A DNA stretch of 40,739 nucleotides from positions 1 through 40,739 of the forward strand of contig JAPLDR010000134.1 of NCBI GenBank assembly GCA_026391655.1, written 5' to 3'. Under the pieces are notes generated by a model that did no database searches, was not told the origin of the DNA, and was given only the letters and a program-made list of their open reading frames with translations. Position numbers and translations under genes: made by a program. This stretch comes from Bacteroidia bacterium (GTDB lineage Bacteria; Bacteroidota; Bacteroidia; Bacteroidales; Prolixibacteraceae). Below are positions 1 to 8,930 of the stretch, in pieces; position 1 is the first letter of the stretch, and each line of letters begins with the position of its first letter.

Positions 1-218
1 AAAGCTTGTAATCAATTCCGCTTTAGTAAACAAGCTTCCTACGCTTCATTGATTTCAATCTCTCTCAATAAGCCCGGCTTATTGCTCTTCAATTGCTATA
101 CCTCATATTTGTGCACTGACTTCTACAATTGCTTACAACGTGTATATAACCTTACCAAAAGGCTGCTTAGCCATCCAAATTTGGTGTATAACCGCACCTT
201 TAGTGATCTTTTAGGTAT
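1..218. other. Gene-free palindromic segment downstream of the PIN/antitoxin pair
   Basis: No convincing gene is visible. The stretch holds a near-perfect 19-bp palindrome at 66-84 (CAATAAGCC, one base, GGCTTATTG). An inverted pair AAGCTTGT / ACAAGCTT lies at about 3-36. Two related segments, GTGTATATAACC near 140 and GGTGTATAACCGC near 183, sit on either side of an AGCC/GGCT-type inverted repeat. A 74-codon reading frame at 49-273 has no recognisable family and overlaps the small minus-strand ORF, so I do not call it. The segment could be a recombination or cassette boundary related to the nearby recombinase, but that is inference. Confidence 0.4.
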
Positions 219-368
219 TTATGAATGCGTTTTTAATTTCGTCTTTTCAAAATATTCCGAAAGTTGTTCATAGGTTAAACCTTTGATTTCTTTTGATATT
301 TTATCTTTAATTTTTCGAAATGTTTTGACTGTGTCAAAATCCTTTTCTGTTTTAATTTTCGTCTTCAT
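219..368 (-). CDS. Small basic/acidic protein, candidate antitoxin of the PIN toxin (49 aa)
   Basis: This 49-codon frame starts with an ATG inside the last codons of the PIN gene (17-bp overlap) and ends at TAA. The protein is highly charged and predicted helical; its N-terminal part reads DTVKTFRKIKDKISKEI. Small charged proteins encoded next to PIN-domain nucleases are commonly their antitoxins, and the overlap implies translational coupling. I do not recognise the family with certainty. The order is toxin first and antitoxin second, which is less common than the reverse. The call rests on size, overlap and composition; it could instead be a fortuitous ORF. Confidence 0.55.
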   Translation of the reverse strand: MKTKIKTEKDFDTVKTFRKIKDKISKEIKGLTYEQLSEYFEKTKLKTHS

Positions 369-819
369 AACCTACAATTTCTTTTGGTGAATGAATATTT
401 AATGTTGAGTATCCTAATTTCAAATTTACAGAATTATAACCTCTTATTCTATATACGTTTACAATGTGCTTGAAATTCCAACTTACCAATAGATCAACTT
501 TGTGAATTGTTGCTGTCGCAATATGAACACAATCGTCAAAACTTGTTTCGCCAACAACTTTTTCTTTTATATAAGTTTCTGCAAGTATAAGTGCATCAGG
601 TGTAACTCTTATTTTTTCCTTTTGTTCTTCCAATAGGTTTTCAAATATATTTCTCACTTTCTCAGGCGCGTTTGACAACTCACTTTCAGTTAAGTCAGAA
701 TACACACAAATTACTTGTCCGATTGTTATCTTTTCAAACAATAATATTGTTTCTTCTTCAAACTCTTTGTCAAAGAGTCCGCCAAAGACAGATGTATCAA
801 AGTAAAATCGTTGTTTCAT
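352..819 (-). CDS. PIN-domain protein, VapC-like toxin candidate (155 aa)
   Basis: The N-terminus has the PIN opening FYFDTSVFGG with the first acidic metal ligand (Asp8). The middle has the TESELSNAP segment with conserved acids, and the last third has SFDDCVHIATA, the usual DD/D motif of PIN nucleases, followed by LLVSWNFKHI. The PIN fold is a Mg-dependent RNase; in VapBC systems it cleaves tRNA or rRNA and is held inactive by its partner. The length of about 155 aa fits a stand-alone PIN protein. Its stop overlaps the start of a 49-aa candidate antitoxin. A tyrosine recombinase lies 98 bp upstream on the same strand, consistent with a mobile location. The exact target is unknown. Confidence 0.8.
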   Translation of the reverse strand: MKQRFYFDTSVFGGLFDKEFEEETILLFEKITIGQVICVYSDLTESELSNAPEKVRNIFENLLEEQKEKIRVTPDALILAETYIKEKVVGETSFDDCVHIATATIHKVDLLVSWNFKHIVNVYRIRGYNSVNLKLGYSTLNIHSPKEIVGYEDEN

Positions 820-917
820 TTTACAAATTTACTAAATATTCAAACTCAATGATTTTATATTTTAATATGCTTGGCATTAAGCTGGCCTCCCCGTTAATTA
901 ACTGTCAATGAAAATTT

Positions 918-2318
918 CTACAAGCTATCAAATGGACTCGATATCCTTTGAAGGCTCTTTTCACTTACATGGGTGTATATTTCTGTTGTTTTCGAACTCT
1001 TATGCCCCAATAGTTCCTGAATATAACGTAAATCAGTGCCAGCCTCTAACAAATGTGTTGCATAGCTGTGCCTTAGCCAATGAATAGTTACAGGCTTAGT
1101 GATTTTTACTTTTGCGCAAGCGTTTTTTAAAACTTTTGCTAAACTTGTCTCAGAATACTGTTCTCCTGCCATCTGCCCTTCGAATAACCAGGTCTTTGGT
1201 TTGTAAAAATTGTAATATTCCCGAAGCATCGATATTACCTTATCCGAAATGGGAACCACCCGGTCTTTCTTTCCTTTGGCGTTCAGAATAATCAATAGAT
1301 GCCGTTTCGAATCAATATTTTCAGGTCTCAGATTGAGCAGTTCACCTCTTCGCAATCCACAGGCATAAATCAAACTCAGCATAGTTCGGTGCTTCTGATT
1401 CGGAAGCGCGTGCAATATTGCTGCAACCTCCTCTTTACTAAGCACATTTGGCAACTTGTGTTCGCGGCGTGGACGCTCCAACTGTTCGGTGATGAGTATT
1501 GAACCCCGAATGGTTTTAAAAAATAGTTTCGCCGCGTTGACAGCTTGATTTTGATACGAAAAACTCAACTTACGTGGAATCATATATTGGTATACAAAAC
1601 GCCGCATATCTTCAGTAGTGGCTTCAGCACTTGTCTTGGGTCTGATAAACCGCAGAAAAACAGTGATCGCCATCACGTATGTCTTCACCGACGATTCGCT
1701 GTACCGCTTTTGCTCCATCCATTGTTTAAACCGTTCGATCTCTCGCAAACTTTCTGAATCTATTTTTGGCAGATCGATAATAATTTGTGTCGGATCAAAA
1801 CCTGGAATCGCCTTTGGTGGCTCTATAAGCCTGGTTTCTATTCGGGTAATCCTTGTATTGAAATAATTCTTTATTCGCTCCAGGGTATTGCCATAATTGG
1901 GTATTACCCACCTGAAATGAGCATCATCCCACCTCACATAATTAAAACTGCGAATAAATTGGATATCCGTTTCATTTTTAGGCATCTTCAGCGTAATGCT
2001 TTTTTCCCGGACCTCAATAATAACTTCGTTTCTGTCAATAGGCGATTGTTTCTCTGGTTGACATTTTACCTCTTTTGCAATTTCAGACTTGGGCGAACTG
2101 GAAAACAGGATCATTTCATTGCCGATTATTTCAATATCCGGAAATAATTTAATGAGTTGACCGTAAGCATCTTTATTATATGGTATATGCCATGAACCGT
2201 GGGTTTTGCTCCACCGGGTATCGGCGATTTGCCTGATCTTAGTGATTATTTCCTGATTATACGGAAACTCAATCTTAATCCGCTCTTCGTTATTATGAAC
2301 AATTCTACTTGCTTTCAT
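918..2318 (-). CDS. Tyrosine recombinase/integrase with duplicated N-terminal module (466 aa)
   Basis: The C-terminal half is a tyrosine recombinase. The catalytic set is visible as Arg323 in CGLRRGELL, the lysine region at 348-351 (AKGKKDR), HWLRH (His413, Arg416), LLGH (His439) and the nucleophile Tyr448 in TTEIYTHV. A SAM-like core-binding domain precedes it at about residues 190-280 and resembles XerC/D or IntI-type enzymes. The first ~160 residues are an extension absent from XerC/D. It contains two related copies (about 13-63 and 107-156), each with RW, about 7-8 residues, W, one residue, IP. The enzyme cuts and joins DNA at specific sites. The neighbouring toxin pair and palindromes are compatible with cassette or island integration, but no target site was proved. 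Confidence 0.88.
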   Translation of the reverse strand: MKASRIVHNNEERIKIEFPYNQEIITKIRQIADTRWSKTHGSWHIPYNKDAYGQLIKLFPDIEIIGNEMILFSSSPKSEIAKEVKCQPEKQSPIDRNEVIIEVREKSITLKMPKNETDIQFIRSFNYVRWDDAHFRWVIPNYGNTLERIKNYFNTRITRIETRLIEPPKAIPGFDPTQIIIDLPKIDSESLREIERFKQWMEQKRYSESSVKTYVMAITVFLRFIRPKTSAEATTEDMRRFVYQYMIPRKLSFSYQNQAVNAAKLFFKTIRGSILITEQLERPRREHKLPNVLSKEEVAAILHALPNQKHRTMLSLIYACGLRRGELLNLRPENIDSKRHLLIILNAKGKKDRVVPISDKVISMLREYYNFYKPKTWLFEGQMAGEQYSETSLAKVLKNACAKVKITKPVTIHWLRHSYATHLLEAGTDLRYIQELLGHKSSKTTEIYTHVSEKSLQRISSPFDSL

Positions 2319-2422
2319 AATCGTTCAGTTTGAATGCCAATATATTTTATATCAAGACTAAACAACTTTTTTTGTACACCTGAACCTGTAAACGGAAGAA
2401 ATCTGTACTCGTTTAGATTTCA

Positions 2423-2466
2423 AACGAGGCCACTAAGCCACGAAGACTCAAAGATACACTAAGTTT
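2423..2466. repeat. Intergenic repeat copy 1 (GCCACGAAG family)
   Basis: The segment AACGAGGCCACTAAGCCACG and the following 24 bases recur almost unchanged at 2799-2861. A related form is present at 13846-13937. The internal words CCACNAAG, CTCAAAG and CACTAAG are shared by all three. Confidence 0.6.
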
Positions 2467-2798
2467 GGTATTACAAACGTACTCAGCTTCGCCACGTGAG
2501 TCACAGGCTGTTTTTGGCCACACCAAGGCCATAGTCAGTGACTGATATTTATGATTCGCTTGTTACAATAGGTGAGTCCTTTTTCATAGAGATCATTCGG
2601 CTATTTCCAAAGCGATTCCGGTCATTCCTTCTGTTATGCCCTGGGACAACGTAAATTCCATGTGCGTTTAGATTCAAGTATTGTAATTAAGTCAGGTAAA
2701 AGTAATTAAAATAGCAACTCCAACAGGTTTGTCATAAATTTTTTAAGCATAATTTTTCTCCAATGTTCCTTAGTGAAGGCTTCACCCAACGCTGGTAA

Positions 2799-2861
2799 AA
2801 ACGAGGCCACTAAGCCACGAAGACGCTAAGATACACTAAGTTCAAATAATTTCTTTGTGTC
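2799..2861. repeat. Intergenic repeat copy 2 (GCCACGAAG family)
   Basis: This is a second copy of the element at 2423-2466, with GACGCTAAG in place of GACTCAAAG. It continues into CTTTGTGTCC, which looks like part of the opposite arm of a once larger inverted repeat. Confidence 0.6.
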
Positions 2862-3151
2862 CGTAAGTCGACGGATTGTGTTTTTATAAATATTTTGTTT
2901 CGGATTCTCACAATTACAAATTCAATTGGATTATGCCATTGTTGTAAAATCCGTACCCCCGGTTCCGTCAGGGACTTGATATTTATAGAAAACCCATCAA
3001 CGCGCAGCCCCCAAGAGGCTGTATCAAAATATTATTCAAATTGAAGAATCAGCTGGTGCGGATTTAGCTTCGTTGATTTTAACTTTGTTGATTTTCAATC
3101 AAAAATTAAACTAATTTTTTTGCGGTTATGCGGCATATATTAAAAAATTCG

Positions 3152-3248
3152 ACCACAGATTTAGCTTCGCTGATCTTCGATTCTCGGATGAACACAGATT
3201 AAAAATGTACTTTGCTGATAATCTGTGCAAATTTGTGTAATCTGTGGT
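3152..3248. repeat. Inverted intergenic repeat (ACCACAGAT ... ATCTGTGGT)
   Basis: The outer arms ACCACAGAT (3152-3160) and ATCTGTGGT (3240-3248) are exact reverse complements. A second inner pair, ACACAGATT (about 3192-3200) with AATCTGTG (about 3220-3227), extends the symmetry. Elements of this wording are common between genes in many environmental bacteria. No function is evident. Confidence 0.6.
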
Positions 3249-3363
3249 ATAACAAATATTGCACTCAGCTTGTCGTATGTGGAAGGTTAACAAATTGCAT
3301 TACTCTGGAATACGAAATTTTAGTGTTCTTTTTACTTACTTAAGATTATTCCCGAATGAAATT

Positions 3364-5979
3364 TCAGATCAATTTTCTGGCATTCAATAGCAACAACGGA
3401 ATTCCGGCAGGCTCTTTCCCTCCTGCCGTAGCATAAAACGGTTGTCCACCGCCGCCGCCATTAACCGCTTTGGCCAGTTCACGAATAATTGAACTCGCAT
3501 TCAAACCACGTTCTTTGACCAGGTTTTCGGAAATCATCACCTGCACATTAGCCTTGCCATCAATTTCAGCGGCAAGTACTAAAAACAGGTTCTCCACCTC
3601 ACCTTTTAGCTGGAAAGCAATATCCTTGATGATGGCCGCATTGTCAACCTTCAATTGTTGCGCGAGGAAATTGATGCCATTGACCTGCTCAACCTGGAGC
3701 AAAAGTTCTTTCTTCACTTTACCGGCCGTCTCCTTTTCGAAGGCTTCAACCTGCCTGACAAGTGTTGCATATTTGGCAAATAACTCTTCGACAGCGCCTT
3801 TAAGATCAGCAGGATTATTGAATAAAGAGGCAACCTCTTTTAAAGTTTTTAAATGATCATTGATATACTCCTCCGCTTTATCGGCAGTGATCGCCTCGAT
3901 ACGACGAACTCCGGCCGAAATCGATCCTTCTGATAGAATTATAAACTGTCCGATGGTTCCCGTTGACTCCACATGGCAACCACCACACAATTCGACAGAC
4001 TCGCCAAATTTGATCACGCGAACACGATCGCCATATTTCTCACCGAAAAGCGCAATTGCTCCCATCGCTTCAGCTTCGGCAATCGGCATTTCGCGACGCT
4101 CATCACGTTTTTCGTTGGCACGAATCAGCTCATTGACACGTAACTGGATTCTGGCAATTTCATCGTCGGTCACCTTCTGAAAATGGTTAAAGTCGAAACG
4201 CAATGATTCGGGCGAAACGAGCGACCCTTTTTGTTCGATATGAGTCCCGAGTACTTCACGCAAAGCGTGATCAAGCAAGTGCGTTGCGGTATGGTTATTC
4301 TCTGTAAGTCTGCGGTTCTTCTGATTAACAACAGCCGTAAAGATTGCTTTCGGATTGGAAGGGAGCTGCTTCGCGAGGTGAACAGTAAGAGTGTTTTCCT
4401 TAACCGTATCAAAGATTTCAACCTTTTTTCCGTTGGCTTCAATGGTTCCCGAGTCGCCAACCTGTCCGCCCGATTCGGCATAAAAAGGGGTGGTATTGAA
4501 TACCAATTGGTAAAACTCCCCTTTCTTTCCTTTAACTTTCCGGTAACGGTTAATTTTTACTTTCGCCTCAAGTGTATCATAGCCAACAAAACCATCACCT
4601 TCGGCTTGTTGCAATTCGATCCAGTCGCCTGTTTCAAGTTGGGTAGCGCTCCGTGAACGATTTTTCTGCTCCTCCATGGCCATTTCAAACCCGGCACGAT
4701 TTACGGTAAGCCCCTGCTCACGCAGAATCAGTTCGGTAAGATCAATTGGGAATCCAAATGTATCATATAGTTCGAAAGCAACATTACCGTTCACCTCCGT
4801 ACCGTTTTTCTTTTTGGTATCGTCGATAATGGTATCGAGCATTTTGATACCTGTTTCGAGGGTACGTAAGAATGAATCTTCTTCCTCCCGGATCACATTA
4901 ACTACGAGTTCCTGTTGTTTAATTAATTCGGGGAATGCGCCACCCATATTATCAGCCAGAACTTTAACGAGCTGATGGATAAACGGTTTTCTGAAACCCA
5001 GGAAGGTATAACCGTAACGAACCGCACGGCGAAGAATACGCCGGATGACGTAACCGGCCTTGTTATTCGAAGGCAACTGTCCGTCGGTAATCGCAAATGA
5101 GATGGCCCGCACGTGATCGGCAATCACACGCATGGCGATGTCCGATTTTTCGTCAGTTCCATATTTTTTACCGGCCAGATAGCCGATTTCAGTAATTACA
5201 GTTTGAAACACATCCGTGTCGTAATTCGATTGTTTTCCCTGAATCACCATGCACAAACGCTCGAAACCCATTCCCGTATCGACATGTTTAGCCGGGAGTT
5301 CTTCGAGCTGTCCGTTAGCTTTTCGATTAAACTGAATAAAAACAAGGTTCCAGATTTCGATAACCTGCGGATGTCCTTCGTTGACAAGGTCACGACCTGG
5401 AATCTTTGCCCTTTCGTCATCATTACGAATATCAACATGAATTTCGGAACACGGACCACATGGACCGGAATCGCCCATCTCCCAGAAATTATCTTTTTTA
5501 TTCCCTTTCAGGATTCGATCTTCGGGAAGGTACTTGAACCATAAATCGTACGCCTCGGTATCCATGGGAACACCATCTTTTCCATCTCCTTCGAAAACAG
5601 TCACATACAACTTATCTACAGGAATTTTATAGGTGTGAACCAACAATTCCCACGCCCAGTCGATTGCCTCTTTCTTGAAATAATTACCAAACGACCAGTT
5701 TCCGAGCATCTCAAACATCGTGTGGTGATATGTGTCGTGACCTACCTCTTCAAGGTCGTTATGCTTGCCCGAAACCCTAAGACATTTTTGTGTATCAGCA
5801 ACCCTGGGACTATTTGCAGGTGAATTTCCAAGGAAGATATCCTTAAACTGGTTCATTCCGGCGTTTGTAAACATCAGGGTCGGGTCATTTTTAACAACCA
5901 TAGGTGCCGATGGAACAATTGTATGCCCTTTGGAAACAAAAAAGTCGAGAAATGTTTGACGTATCTGTTTTGAATTCAT
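3364..5979 (-). CDS. alaS: Alanyl-tRNA synthetase (871 aa)
   Basis: This enzyme charges tRNA-Ala with alanine and edits mischarged serine or glycine. The class II catalytic domain occupies about residues 1-450 and begins [20 protein letters not shown]. Typical motifs include [15 protein letters not shown] and [14 protein letters not shown]. The editing domain shows the zinc-binding HTATHLL and CGGCH motifs. The C-terminal DHHA1-type domain ends with a glycine-rich segment (GGGGGQP). Length and domain order are those of a complete bacterial AlaS. The start is clear because the N-terminus aligns with the family start. The gene is transcribed away from the M23 peptidase gene. A TAATTTTG hexamer-like -7 element on the minus strand (6107-6100) may be its promoter, but I see no good -33 partner. 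Confidence 0.98.
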   Translation of the reverse strand: MNSKQIRQTFLDFFVSKGHTIVPSAPMVVKNDPTLMFTNAGMNQFKDIFLGNSPANSPRVADTQKCLRVSGKHNDLEEVGHDTYHHTMFEMLGNWSFGNYFKKEAIDWAWELLVHTYKIPVDKLYVTVFEGDGKDGVPMDTEAYDLWFKYLPEDRILKGNKKDNFWEMGDSGPCGPCSEIHVDIRNDDERAKIPGRDLVNEGHPQVIEIWNLVFIQFNRKANGQLEELPAKHVDTGMGFERLCMVIQGKQSNYDTDVFQTVITEIGYLAGKKYGTDEKSDIAMRVIADHVRAISFAITDGQLPSNNKAGYVIRRILRRAVRYGYTFLGFRKPFIHQLVKVLADNMGGAFPELIKQQELVVNVIREEEDSFLRTLETGIKMLDTIIDDTKKKNGTEVNGNVAFELYDTFGFPIDLTELILREQGLTVNRAGFEMAMEEQKNRSRSATQLETGDWIELQQAEGDGFVGYDTLEAKVKINRYRKVKGKKGEFYQLVFNTTPFYAESGGQVGDSGTIEANGKKVEIFDTVKENTLTVHLAKQLPSNPKAIFTAVVNQKNRRLTENNHTATHLLDHALREVLGTHIEQKGSLVSPESLRFDFNHFQKVTDDEIARIQLRVNELIRANEKRDERREMPIAEAEAMGAIALFGEKYGDRVRVIKFGESVELCGGCHVESTGTIGQFIILSEGSISAGVRRIEAITADKAEEYINDHLKTLKEVASLFNNPADLKGAVEELFAKYATLVRQVEAFEKETAGKVKKELLLQVEQVNGINFLAQQLKVDNAAIIKDIAFQLKGEVENLFLVLAAEIDGKANVQVMISENLVKERGLNASSIIRELAKAVNGGGGGQPFYATAGGKEPAGIPLLLLNARKLI

Positions 5980-6096
5980 AAAATTGATGTGTTAAAAAAC
6001 CTTTAAAATCATCTTTTCAACTGGAAATGGAGTCGCAAAAATGGATTATTTTTATAGATTTGCGATCCGGTCATGCAAGATTGATTTTTTTGAACG

Positions 6097-6126
6097 TTGC
6101 AAAATTAGATTATTTCGCTAATTTTG
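6097..6126 (+). promoter_or_regulatory. Bacteroidota-type promoter of the M23 peptidase gene
   Basis: TTG at 6097-6099 is followed after 19 bases by TAATTTTG at 6119-6126, matching the TTTG / TAnnTTTG consensus of the Bacteroidota primary sigma factor. The start codon lies 31 bases further. The mirror image of the -7 element (CAAAATTA, 6100-6107) sits 11 bases upstream and would serve the divergent alaS direction. Confidence 0.65.
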
Positions 6127-6157
6127 GCCATACTGAAACGAAATAAAAGAGATATAG

Positions 6158-7126
6158 ATGGGTAAAACCAATTACAGATTCAATCCCGACACCCTAAGCT
6201 TTGACAAAATCGAACGAAACATCAAAACACTGGTGCGGCGTGTGCTTGGATATTTGTCAACTGGTCTGGTCTCAGGAGTGATCTTTTTCTTTATTTTCCT
6301 CCAGTTTTTTGATCCGCCGCAAACTAAAAAACTCAAGCGTCAAAACGAACAGTTACTTTCGCAATACAACCTCATGAATAAGGACTTCGATAAAATCTCG
6401 AAGGTGCTTGAAGATATTCAGAATCGTGATGACAATATTTACAGGGTTATTTTTGAAGCAGAACCGATCCCTTCATCTGTGAGGATGGCCGGCTTCGGCG
6501 GCACTAACCGATATTCGAAGCTCGAGGAAATGGATAATTCTGAGCTGATAATTAATACCACCCGAAAACTTGATATCCTATCGAAACAGGTTTTTGTTCA
6601 GGCAAAATCCTATGACGAAGTTGCCAAAATGGCTTTAAATAAAGAGAAGATGATTGCCTGCATGCCATCAATTATGCCCGTTTCAAATAAGGATCTTAAA
6701 CGCACGGCATCAGGATGGGGAATGCGCATGCATCCGATTTATAAAATTCTGCGTTTTCATTATGGCATGGATTTTACAGCTGTAACAGGAACTGACGTTT
6801 TTGCCACAGGAATTGGCATAGTCAAATCGGCAGAACGCGAAACAGGTTATGGTAACACCGTTGTCATCGATCACGGTTTTGGCTACGAGACCTTTTACGC
6901 CCATTTAAGCAGGCTAAATGTTCAGGTCGGGCAGAAAGTTAACCGTGGTGATGTGATTGGCTTCGTCGGTAGTACAGGAACTTCAACTGCTCCTCACCTC
7001 CATTACGAAGTAAGCAAAAATGGCGTGAAAGTTAATCCGCAAAACTATTATTTCCAGGATCTTACACCTGTTGAGTACGAGAAGATGATTGCAATTTCAT
7101 CAAATATGGGACAAAGTTTCGACTAA
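6158..7126 (+). CDS. M23-family (LytM-like) membrane-anchored metallopeptidase (322 aa)
   Basis: A short cytoplasmic N-terminus is followed by one membrane segment (about residues 29-50, LSTGLVSGVIFFFIFLQFF). A coiled-coil linker at about 55-90 comes next, then a C-terminal peptidase M23 domain (about 180-300). The zinc ligands are visible in FHYGMDFTA (HxxxD) and in PHLHYEV (HxH). Such proteins cut peptidoglycan peptide bridges or, when degenerate, activate amidases during division. The complete ligand set argues for an active enzyme. The gene has its own promoter and is followed 12 bases later by a MerR-type gene, probably in one transcript. Confidence 0.92.
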   Translation: MGKTNYRFNPDTLSFDKIERNIKTLVRRVLGYLSTGLVSGVIFFFIFLQFFDPPQTKKLKRQNEQLLSQYNLMNKDFDKISKVLEDIQNRDDNIYRVIFEAEPIPSSVRMAGFGGTNRYSKLEEMDNSELIINTTRKLDILSKQVFVQAKSYDEVAKMALNKEKMIACMPSIMPVSNKDLKRTASGWGMRMHPIYKILRFHYGMDFTAVTGTDVFATGIGIVKSAERETGYGNTVVIDHGFGYETFYAHLSRLNVQVGQKVNRGDVIGFVGSTGTSTAPHLHYEVSKNGVKVNPQNYYFQDLTPVEYEKMIAISSNMGQSFD

Positions 7127-7138
7127 AAACTAAATACT

Positions 7139-7474
7139 GTGGCATTCAAGGAACCGAAATCAGAGAAGCATTACTACTCCATCGGCGAGGTCGCCGGGAA
7201 GTTTGGGCTTGCCCCGTCAACACTACGTTTCTGGGAGAAAGAGTTTGACACAATAAAACCTTTTAAGAATAAAAAGGGAGACCGGTTTTATACTCAGGAA
7301 GACATTGATCATCTGTCGCTTATAAATCATTTGGTTAAGGAACGCGGTATGACGCTCAAAGGGGCAAAAACAAAAATTAAAGAGAACAAGACGGAGACAG
7401 AAAACACCTTCGAAATTGTTCAAAAACTACAGCTGATAAGAGGCTACCTGCTCGAGATTAAGGAAGTATTGTAA
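7139..7474 (+). CDS. MerR-family HTH regulator (111 aa, GTG start)
   Basis: The sequence YSIGEVAGKFGLAPSTLRFW followed by EKEF is the MerR winged-helix motif (residues ~13-45). RFYTQEDIDHLSLINHLVKERGMTL matches the second half of the DNA-binding domain. Only a short helical tail follows, so there is no effector-binding domain. Small MerR-like proteins of this type are common next to the M23 gene in Bacteroidota. The start is GTG at 7139; no upstream ATG is available in frame close by. Its targets are unknown. Confidence 0.88.
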   Translation: MAFKEPKSEKHYYSIGEVAGKFGLAPSTLRFWEKEFDTIKPFKNKKGDRFYTQEDIDHLSLINHLVKERGMTLKGAKTKIKENKTETENTFEIVQKLQLIRGYLLEIKEVL

Positions 7475-7524
7475 GAATATGAGATTTCGCGATTAACATG
7501 GTTTACATTACCCAAATAAGCACC

Positions 7525-7553
7525 TTGCTTATCGACAAAATTGCTTAAATTTG
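7525..7553 (+). promoter_or_regulatory. Bacteroidota-type promoter before the DUF433 gene
   Basis: TTG at 7525-7527, 18 bases of spacer and TAAATTTG at 7546-7553 match the consensus. Transcription would begin about 7560, leaving a leader of roughly 13 bases before the ATG at 7573. Confidence 0.6.
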
Positions 7554-7572
7554 GGAATATAAATTTTACCAC

Positions 7573-7794
7573 ATGGACAGACGAGTAATAAATATTGATC
7601 CCGATATTTTAGGCGGTACGCCTGTTTTCTTTGGAACAAGAGTACCAATTAAAAATCTTTTTGATTATTTGGAAACAGGTGATTCAATCGAGATCTTTCT
7701 GGAAGATTTTGAAGGCGTAAGCAAAGATCAGGTTGTAAAAGTTCTTGAAATGTCTCAAAAATTAATTGAAACTTCAACAAACATATTACAATAA
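7573..7794 (+). CDS. DUF433-family protein (73 aa)
   Basis: The motif INIDPDILGGTPVFFGTRVP followed by I is diagnostic of DUF433, a small helix-turn-helix-like family that often acts as the antitoxin of a PIN-like (DUF5615) toxin. The rest, LFDYLETGDSIEIFLEDFEG, fits the family's helical body. The length of 73 aa is normal. No DUF5615 partner follows; the next gene, 12 bases downstream, encodes a Nif3-family protein. The protein is therefore either an orphan antitoxin or one with another role. Confidence 0.88.
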   Translation: MDRRVINIDPDILGGTPVFFGTRVPIKNLFDYLETGDSIEIFLEDFEGVSKDQVVKVLEMSQKLIETSTNILQ

Positions 7795-7805
7795 CTTAAT
7801 TCACC

Positions 7806-8909
7806 ATGACCATCAGCGAGATCATCAGTTATCTTGAGTCTGTTGCCCCTCCTGCTTTTCAGGAATCGTACGACAATGCCGGACTCATCATCGGCGATCC
7901 GGAAACAACAATCACTTCAGCGCTTATTACACTTGATGTCACAGAATCTGTTATCGATGAAGCAATTGAAACAGGATGTGAGCTCATTATAGCACACCAT
8001 CCTATCCTTTTCAAAGGGTTAAAAAGGCTCAGCGGCAATTCGTTTGTCGAACGGTGTGTGATTAAAGCCATCAAAAACGACATTGCAATTTATGCCGCCC
8101 ACACCAATCTCGACAGCGTCATGGGAGGTGTTAATTCGAAGATCTGCGAAAAAATCGGGTTAACCAACACAAGAATTCTCAACGCTGCAAAAGAACAACT
8201 CCTTAAACTGGTCACGTTTATTCCGGAAGATCATCTCGATGAAGTTCGGGAAGCGGTTTTCGCAGCCGGAGCAGGAGAGATCGGGAAATACGACAAATGC
8301 AGTTTCAGCACCGACGGATCAGGAACATTCAGAGGAGGTGAGGAAGCCAATCCGTATGTTGGGGATAAAGGGGAATTCCACTTTGAAAAGGAAGTCAGGT
8401 TTGAAACAATTCTATGCAGGCATTCTAAAAACAAAGTAATTAACGCTTTACTAAAGACCCACCCATACGAGGAAGTGGCCTACGACCTTTATCCACTCGA
8501 AAATACCTTACCCGAAGTTGGAGCTGGCATGATTGGTGAACTCCCCGGAGCCGAAAACGAAATCGAGTTTTTGTCGCGATTGCTCGAAATCTTCGGATGT
8601 AAAACGATTCGCCACACTTATTTACTCGGGAAACCGGTGAAAAAAGTGGCCGTATGTGGCGGTTCAGGAGGTTTCCTCCTTTCATCTGCTATTGCCGCAG
8701 GAGCCGACATCTTCGTTACCGCCGACATGAAATACCACGATTTTTTTGACGCCGAAGAAAAAATCATAATAGCCGATATTGGACACTACGAAAGTGAGCA
8801 GTTTACGAAGGAGCTTTTTTATGAAATACTTATAAAAAAATTCCCTAACTTTGCACTCCGTTTATCGGAAGTAAAAACGAATCCGGTATTGTATCTTTGT
8901 CAGCGATAA
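7806..8909 (+). CDS. Nif3-like dinuclear metal-centre protein (367 aa)
   Basis: The Nif3/YbgI-type fold is recognised from LIIAHHPILFKGLKRL (metal-binding histidines), AAHTNLDSVMGGVN, and near the end FVTADMKYHDFFD and IADIGHYESEQ. The length of 367 aa, with a central segment at about 125-230 containing THPYEEVAYDLYPL, matches the longer Bacillus YqfO-type form, which has a PII-like insert. Members are hexameric proteins with two metal ions; GTP cyclohydrolase-like activity has been proposed but the role is not settled. The gene is followed 21 bases later by the zinc-ribbon gene, a pairing often seen in Bacteroidota. Confidence 0.93.
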   Translation: MTISEIISYLESVAPPAFQESYDNAGLIIGDPETTITSALITLDVTESVIDEAIETGCELIIAHHPILFKGLKRLSGNSFVERCVIKAIKNDIAIYAAHTNLDSVMGGVNSKICEKIGLTNTRILNAAKEQLLKLVTFIPEDHLDEVREAVFAAGAGEIGKYDKCSFSTDGSGTFRGGEEANPYVGDKGEFHFEKEVRFETILCRHSKNKVINALLKTHPYEEVAYDLYPLENTLPEVGAGMIGELPGAENEIEFLSRLLEIFGCKTIRHTYLLGKPVKKVAVCGGSGGFLLSSAIAAGADIFVTADMKYHDFFDAEEKIIIADIGHYESEQFTKELFYEILIKKFPNFALRLSEVKTNPVLYLCQR

Positions 8910-8930
8910 CAAAATTGTAAATTTCAGTAT

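Larger units (their letters stand above)
2319..3363. other. 1-kb gene-free stretch with decayed intergenic repeats
   Basis: No coding frame is convincing on either strand. The stretch contains two copies of a GCCACGAAG-type repeat (2423-2466 and 2799-2861) and an inverted element built on ACCACAGAT / ATCTGTGGT (3152-3248). A fragment near 2958-2990 (TTCCGTCAGGGACTTGATAT and following bases) resembles intergenic repeats I associate with Bacteroidota genomes. The segment ATTTAGCTTCG-T/C-TGAT occurs twice, near 3063 and 3159. It reads as accumulated repeat debris between the recombinase and alaS. Confidence 0.6.

Noticed and set aside
49-273. A 74-codon plus-strand frame near the left end
   Set aside because: It has no recognisable family, lies across palindromes and overlaps the better-supported minus-strand small ORF.
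2440-3250. Decayed transposase or other pseudogene between the recombinase and alaS
   Set aside because: No frame on either strand gives a recognisable protein fragment; repeats explain the visible order.
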